Position numbers and translations under genes: made by a program. From Fimbriimonadales bacterium (GTDB lineage Bacteria > Armatimonadota > Fimbriimonadia > Fimbriimonadales > Fimbriimonadaceae): DNA of 10,084 nucleotides. The DNA is taken from the NCBI GenBank assembly GCA_026392145.1, contig JAPLCS010000160.1, forward strand, positions 1 through 10,084, in the 5' to 3' direction. Positions 7,877 to 10,084 of the stretch are shown in pieces; the first letter of the stretch is position 1, and every line of letters starts with the position of its first letter. The notes below the pieces were generated by a model. The model had not been told where the DNA came from. It saw only the letters and a program-made list of their open reading frames with translations, and did not search any database.

Positions 7877-8773
7877 CTATCTCGAAATTGTTTTAGTCTC
7901 GTGTCGAACGTCATGGGGTCGCAAATCAGAAGGCATTAAGCCAAGATGCTCTCTCAAAGAATCTCGAAGAGCCTGAGTCGCTCCAAATCCAGACTTAGAT
8001 GCAATAGAATCAACAGTCATAGAAGACCCCCTCAAAAGTTCAATCGCAAGTTCGGTTCGACAGCGCTCAACATAGGCTTGAAAACCATAGCCCACTAATT
8101 GCTTAAAAATTCGAGAAAAATGGTGAGAGCTATATCCGGCGAGTTTGGCCGCCTCGGGAACGGGCCAATACTGTGCTGGTGACCTCCGAACTTCATTGGT
8201 CAAATGCACAAACACGTCAGGAAGTCCCGCTGGCAACTCGCTCAAGTCAATCCGATCTTGCTGCGACACCAGGTCAGCCATTGTATTGAAAATCAAACCC
8301 GCAACTCGCAGTTCAATCGCCGAATCCTTAAATAGCTTGGAAGTAAATGGATTCAAAACCGGTCCCATCGGCTGATAGGCTTGGTGGCGGTCCCAAGTTT
8401 CCAACCACCTCTGGAGAGATGGCAATTTTGCAGACTTCCAAAGGATAAAAGTGGAGTCATGGTCGCCCTTCGCCACCTTAACATCCATCTTGATAGATCT
8501 ACTAAAAAAAACGGTTCGTCCGGGCACAATGCTCGGTTTGGAAAGATGTTGCGAGCGAACTATTGATGATCCCTTCCAGTTGAACATCAAACCCCAAGTC
8601 CCTGGTTCGAACTCAATTGAACCTACCGTTGATTCTCGAACCACTTTTTGAAATTGAAGAATGGCGAATGGATTCCTATCGGTCGGCATCGCTAATGGCT
8701 TGAAAAGCGTTCGCATCGAAATCTTTGGGAAATCAATTTCGAGTCCGATTTCACGAATTTCCTTTGCCGTCAT
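7877..8773 (-). CDS. AraC-family transcriptional regulator
   Basis: A DNA-binding regulator. With numbering from an in-frame GTG at 8791 (304 residues), the C-terminal AraC/XylS domain lies at about 205-292. Its first helix-turn-helix is around PEAAKLAGYSSHHFSRIFK (212-230), and the second is around SIASKSGFGATQALRDSL (262-279). These are followed by the family-typical ending GLMPSDLR. The N-terminal 200 residues form an effector or dimerisation domain that I cannot place, so the ligand and targets are unknown. I chose the ATG at 8771-8773 because AGG lies seven bases upstream; GTG at 8791 has no good ribosome site. The gene is divergent from asd across a gap of about 180 bases and stands 96 bases upstream of mrp on the same strand. 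It may control itself, or the glycosidase-like gene further down, but nothing in the sequence proves either. Confidence 0.92.
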   Translation of the reverse strand: MTAKEIREIGLEIDFPKISMRTLFKPLAMPTDRNPFAILQFQKVVRESTVGSIEFEPGTWGLMFNWKGSSIVRSQHLSKPSIVPGRTVFFSRSIKMDVKVAKGDHDSTFILWKSAKLPSLQRWLETWDRHQAYQPMGPVLNPFTSKLFKDSAIELRVAGLIFNTMADLVSQQDRIDLSELPAGLPDVFVHLTNEVRRSPAQYWPVPEAAKLAGYSSHHFSRIFKQLVGYGFQAYVERCRTELAIELLRGSSMTVDSIASKSGFGATQALRDSLREHLGLMPSDLRPHDVRHETKTISR

Positions 8774-8881
8774 ACAATTACCTAAGTTCACCTTAATGAA
8801 AGGGAAACAATCTTTCCAGCGTCAGCTCTTAACATCAAGACGCATGTAATACTCTACGCTTGTTTGCAATAAATGTATAGT

Positions 8882-8909
8882 GTATTTTGCGTTGTTTTCC
8901 GCAAAATAC
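8882..8909. promoter_or_regulatory. 10-bp inverted repeat in the araC-asd intergenic region
   Basis: GTATTTTGCG at 8882-8891 and CGCAAAATAC at 8900-8909 are perfect reverse complements separated by eight bases. The dyad lies 44 bases before the asd start. It could be an operator for either divergent gene or a hairpin in the asd leader. No run of T follows on either strand, so a terminator is unlikely. The rest of the gap (8774-8953) shows an AT-rich stretch around 8860-8890 that could hold promoter elements. I could not find a -35/-10 pair with proper spacing. Confidence 0.5.
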
Positions 8910-8953
8910 CTAGGCATCACACCCAAAGCAGGTTCATTTTCAGGTAAAAACGT

Positions 8954-9967
8954 GTGGTGAATCAAGGATTAAGCGTTGCGATTGTAGGAGCAACGGGTGC
9001 GGTTGGAGCGGAGTTTATCCGCCTATTCGAAGAAAGAAACTTTCCGATCAAAAGCATCAAATTCTTGGCAAGCAAACGCGCCGTTGGCAAAACAGTTACT
9101 TTCAAAGGCACCGACTACTCAGTAGAAGAAGCGCTGCCTACAGCCTTTGAAGGTGTTGACGTCGCTTTCTTCAGCGCAGGTGCAACCAGATCAAGGGAAC
9201 TCGCACCATCCGCTATTGCGGCAGGTGCCTTAGTGGTGGACAACAGCAGTGCCTTCAGAATGGATGAGAGTGTTCCTCTCATTGTGCCCGAAGTCAATCC
9301 ATCCTCATTGACAAAATCAAACCGACTGATAAGCGTCCCGAACTGCACGGCGATTCTCCTCTGCACCGCAATCAACTCGCTTCTGAAACTTGGCACCGTA
9401 GACAGGCTCATTGTGAGTACCTACCAAAGTGCAAGTGGAGCTGGAGCCGCTATGATGCACTTTCTTGAACAAGAAACCAGAGCCGTTCTTGATAACGCAA
9501 CGCTTCCAGAGTCAGTCCTCAAGCATCGTTATGCGTTCAACTTGTTCAGCCACAATACACCAATCAACGATGATGGTTATAACGAAGAGGAGGCCAAAGT
9601 AATTGAGGAAACCCGGAAAATACTTGGTCAGCCAAACTTAAAAATAAATGTCACCTGTGTGAGAGTGCCAGTACTCAGAGCCCACACAGAAACGGTTACG
9701 ATTGAATACACACACGCAGCGCCAAGTGTTGATGAGGCAAGAAATGCACTTTCTAAAGCCGCTGGAGTAAGAGTAGTTGACAATCGACAGGAGAACCACT
9801 TCCCAACTCCACTCGAGGCGAGTGGTCAAGGTGATGTATTAGTTGGAAGAATCCGAAACGATATCTCAAACCCTAATGCCATTTGCTTAATGCTCTCCGG
9901 AGATCAGTTGCTCAAAGGAGCTGCACTGAACGCAGTTCAAATAGCTGAGTTAGCTCTATCGCTCTGA
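8954..9967 (+). CDS. asd: aspartate-semialdehyde dehydrogenase
   Basis: Catalyses NADPH-dependent reduction of aspartyl-4-phosphate to aspartate semialdehyde. This is the branch-point step toward lysine/diaminopimelate, threonine, methionine and isoleucine, and it takes place in the cytoplasm. The protein has 337 residues, typical for the family. The nucleotide-binding motif GATGAVG is at 12-18. The catalytic cysteine is Cys131 in VPNCTAI, followed by the substrate-binding segment QSASGAG at 158-164. The likely catalytic histidine is His244 in RVPVLRAHTE. The start is one of two consecutive GTG codons (8954 or 8957), with AGG at 8942-8944. The gene stands alone on the plus strand, divergent from the AraC gene and convergent with the permease. 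Its last codons and stop lie inside a perfect 12-bp hairpin. No lysine riboswitch is visible upstream. Nothing is missing, so the enzyme should be active. Confidence 0.97.
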   Translation: MVNQGLSVAIVGATGAVGAEFIRLFEERNFPIKSIKFLASKRAVGKTVTFKGTDYSVEEALPTAFEGVDVAFFSAGATRSRELAPSAIAAGALVVDNSSAFRMDESVPLIVPEVNPSSLTKSNRLISVPNCTAILLCTAINSLLKLGTVDRLIVSTYQSASGAGAAMMHFLEQETRAVLDNATLPESVLKHRYAFNLFSHNTPINDDGYNEEEAKVIEETRKILGQPNLKINVTCVRVPVLRAHTETVTIEYTHAAPSVDEARNALSKAAGVRVVDNRQENHFPTPLEASGQGDVLVGRIRNDISNPNAICLMLSGDQLLKGAALNAVQIAELALSL

Positions 9968-9977
9968 TAGAGCTAAC
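9949..9977. terminator. 12-bp hairpin at the end of asd, possibly a bidirectional terminator
   Basis: GTTAGCTCTATC at 9949-9960 pairs perfectly with GATAGAGCTAAC at 9966-9977 around a five-base loop. It overlaps the asd stop codon (9965-9967) and begins 16 bases beyond the stop of the convergent permease gene, so it could end transcripts from both sides. Neither side is followed by a run of T, so if it acts as a terminator it is not of the classic intrinsic type. Confidence 0.5.
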
Positions 9978-9993
9978 ACCACTAGACTATCTA

Positions 9994-10084
9994 CTACTCA
10001 CGTCTGAGAGCTACGATCGGATCTAACCTAGAGGCAGACAAGGCGGGATAGAATCCAAAAACCACTCCAATGAAGGCGGAGAAC
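9994..10084 (-). CDS. C-terminal end of a MacB/FtsX-type ABC transporter permease (partial)
   Basis: Reading the minus strand from 10083 gives 29 residues ending FYPALSASRLDPIVALRRE before a TAG at 9994-9996; a second TAG follows at 9991-9993. The pattern of a final hydrophobic helix (FIGVVFGFYPA), then A-S-R-L-D-P-I-x-A-L-R, is the typical C-terminus of MacB/FtsX permeases in ABC exporters or lipoprotein-release systems. The helix would be the last membrane span, and the tail would lie in the cytoplasm. The rest of the gene and any ATPase partner lie beyond the window. It converges on asd with a gap of only 26 bases. The substrate is unknown. Confidence 0.88.
   Translation of the reverse strand, partial: FSAFIGVVFGFYPALSASRLDPIVALRRE

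Noticed and set aside
8774..8953. Lysine riboswitch or other leader RNA upstream of asd
   Set aside because: The gap is short and shows only a simple dyad; none of the multi-helix structure of a lysine riboswitch is visible.
9115..9411. 98-codon reverse frame inside asd
   Set aside because: Antisense to a fully conserved housekeeping gene; no family pattern and no ribosome site noted.

Overview
The window is a compact, protein-coding stretch of bacterial chromosome with short gaps and moderate GC. My hand counts on sample lines give roughly 45-50% GC for most genes and about 40% for the large helicase gene. It carries five complete, confidently identified protein genes, one complete sugar-enzyme-like gene of uncertain family, and two gene ends cut by the window edges. 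No tRNA, rRNA, CRISPR array, integrase or insertion sequence was seen. Several genes begin with GTG. A secreted sulfatase, a glycosidase-like protein and a MacB/FtsX-type permease tail fit a polysaccharide-degrading bacterium, for example of the Planctomycetota, Verrucomicrobiota, Armatimonadota or Acidobacteriota kind. The sequence alone does not fix the phylum.

Left part (1-1565, plus strand): the last codons of an unidentified gene are followed 14 bases later by a complete type I sulfatase with a formylglycine motif and a probable export signal. Next (1566-8773, minus strand) come four genes in a row, read right to left: an AraC-family regulator, an Mrp/NBP35 iron-sulfur carrier ATPase, a GH36/GH27-like (clan GH-D-like) putative glycosidase, and a 990-residue fusion of a phospholipase-D-type nuclease, an SF2 helicase and a DUF3427 domain. 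Gaps between them are about 40-100 bases, so co-transcription is possible, but the functions do not form one pathway. Right part (8954-9967, plus strand): aspartate-semialdehyde dehydrogenase, divergent from the AraC gene. It ends in a perfect 12-bp hairpin that also lies just beyond the end of a convergent MacB/FtsX permease gene.

Functionally, the sulfatase and the glycosidase-like protein look like two tools of sulfated-glycan breakdown, although they lie on opposite strands. The helicase gene sits exactly between them, AT-richer than its neighbours and ending base-to-base against the sulfatase stop. This is best read as a possible acquired, self-contained DNA-defence gene placed in a metabolic locus. 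Mrp and Asd are housekeeping genes. The most interesting items are the nuclease-helicase fusion, the uncertain glycosidase with a 26-bp dyad in its first codons, and the Mrp protein that lacks its usual CxxC cluster ligands.
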